Shown: positions 13,152 through 13,560 of the stretch, one piece after another
How positions within the stretch are numbered: the stretch's first letter is position 1
How the letters are laid out: each line of letters starts with the position of its first letter
Assembly: GCA_910578605.1 (NCBI GenBank)
Contig: CAJTQG010000001.1
Span: forward strand, 71,954 to 85,513
DNA: 13,560 nucleotides
Origin: an uncultured Lachnospiraceae bacterium
GTDB lineage: Bacteria; Bacillota; Clostridia; Lachnospirales; Lachnospiraceae
Direction: 5' to 3'
The notes under the pieces: generated by a model
What the model was told of the DNA's origin: nothing
The model's input: only the letters and a program-made list of their open reading frames with translations
The model's database searches: none
Program-made: the position numbers and the translations under genes

Positions 13152-13380
13152 CTTGTTTTCCTATTATTATACTAACGAATTTTTCCAAATATTTTTTTCT
13201 TTTTTGTCTAAGATGCCAATTATTATTTTTTATTATTTGACGCATCTCTTCTTATCGTCCTATATTTTAATCTGAATCACTTGTTAAATTCCCCTGCATC
13301 ATCACTAAGGTTTTAAGATTTATCTTTATTATGAAAACAAATATTATGAAGTTAAGAACACTTTCTCATTCTACTTAATT

Positions 13381-13402
13381 TTAATATACTTTTAATATAC
13401 TT
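13381..13402. repeat. Tandem 11-bp repeat TTAATATACTT
   Basis: TTAATATACTT occurs twice without a gap (13381-13391 and 13392-13402). One-turn spacing places the copies on the same face of the helix, which would suit a transcription factor binding direct repeats. AT-rich chance repetition is the alternative. Confidence 0.45.
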
Positions 13403-13435
13403 CCGCAATTGATATAACTAAAAACTTTTTTCATC

Positions 13436-13464
13436 TTGACGAAACTCAACAAATACACCATAAT
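13436..13464 (+). promoter_or_regulatory. Candidate plus-strand promoter near the right edge
   Basis: TTGACG (13436-13441) and CATAAT (13459-13464) are 17 bp apart on the plus strand. If real, it would drive a gene beyond the window, divergent from the secreted-protein gene. It lies 34 bp downstream of the tandem 11-bp repeat. AT-rich DNA gives such matches by chance fairly often. Confidence 0.35.
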
Positions 13465-13530
13465 AATTATGTTTTAGTATCCATACCATAAATGCTGTTC
13501 ATTTACAAATCAAATAACCTATATTTTTAT

Positions 13531-13549
13531 TTTCATTTAATAAATGAAA
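13531..13549. repeat. 19-bp perfect palindrome
   Basis: TTTCATTTA (13531-13539) and TAAATGAAA (13541-13549) are perfect complements around a single central base. A dyad of this size fits a dimeric repressor operator better than a terminator, as no T tract follows on either strand. It lies about 67 bp downstream of the candidate plus-strand promoter. Confidence 0.45.
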
Positions 13550-13560
13550 GCAATTTATAT

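Larger units (their letters stand above)
13152..13560. other. AT-rich region, no gene recognised
   Basis: No convincing protein or RNA gene is seen in these 409 bases. Frames are short and lack ribosome binding sites. It holds a weak plus-strand promoter candidate, a tandem 11-bp repeat and a 19-bp palindrome, each listed separately, and may be the regulatory region of a gene beyond the right edge. Confidence 0.6.

Noticed and set aside
12988..13245. An 85-residue minus-strand frame upstream of the secreted-protein gene
   Set aside because: No recognisable family and no good ribosome binding site; it contains one sigma-A promoter and the -35 half of another gene's control region, so it is read as regulatory DNA.

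Overview
The window is a minus-strand Firmicutes S10-spc ribosomal protein operon with one secreted-protein gene upstream of it. Low GC, strong AGGAGG ribosome binding sites, the zinc-ribbon S14 and the close match of the proteins to Bacillus/Clostridia relatives point to a low-GC Gram-positive. The details, such as the L22 N-terminal tail and the Thr-Val-Lys-Pro repeat surface protein, fit Clostridia of the Lachnospiraceae type (an inference; no 16S gene is present).

Reading in the direction of transcription (right to left): positions 13152-13560 are AT-rich DNA without a convincing gene, holding a weak plus-strand promoter candidate, a tandem 11-bp repeat and a 19-bp palindrome. Two sigma-A promoters in tandem (13123-13151 and 12980-13008) lead into a 440-residue exported protein (11604-12926). 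It has a signal peptide, a possible carbohydrate-binding domain, a TVKP repeat linker and two very lysine-rich Ig-like domains, and it is followed by a strong hairpin terminator at 11524-11555. A new promoter (TTGCAA, 17 bp, TATACT; 11394-11422) with an A-rich upstream element then starts the ribosomal operon. It begins with an untranslated leader of about 245 nt that can fold into several hairpins.

The operon order is rpsJ, rplC, rplD, rplW, rplB, rpsS, rplV, rpsC, rplP, rpmC, rpsQ, rplN, rplX, rplE, rpsZ, rpsH, rplF, rplR, rpsE, rpmD, rplO, secY, which is the canonical bacterial S10 plus spc order with nothing missing. Most junctions are 12-35 nt, and four overlap (rplD/rplW, rpsC/rplP, rplP/rpmC, rplO/secY). 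The exceptions are 252 nt between rpsJ and rplC, 77 nt between rplW and rplB, and about 63 nt on either side of rpsH. The genes build both ribosomal subunits and finish with the SecY translocon channel. After secY there are 277 nt of very AT-rich DNA with a 17-bp stem-loop; the usual next genes (adk, map, infA) are not visible.

Most of the window is conserved core genome and is not itself novel. The best candidates for something undescribed are RNA: the hairpin array packed into the unusually long rpsJ-rplC gap, and the long structured leader before rpsJ. Secondary interest lies in the strongly basic surface protein and in a GC-richer island in its 5' leader.
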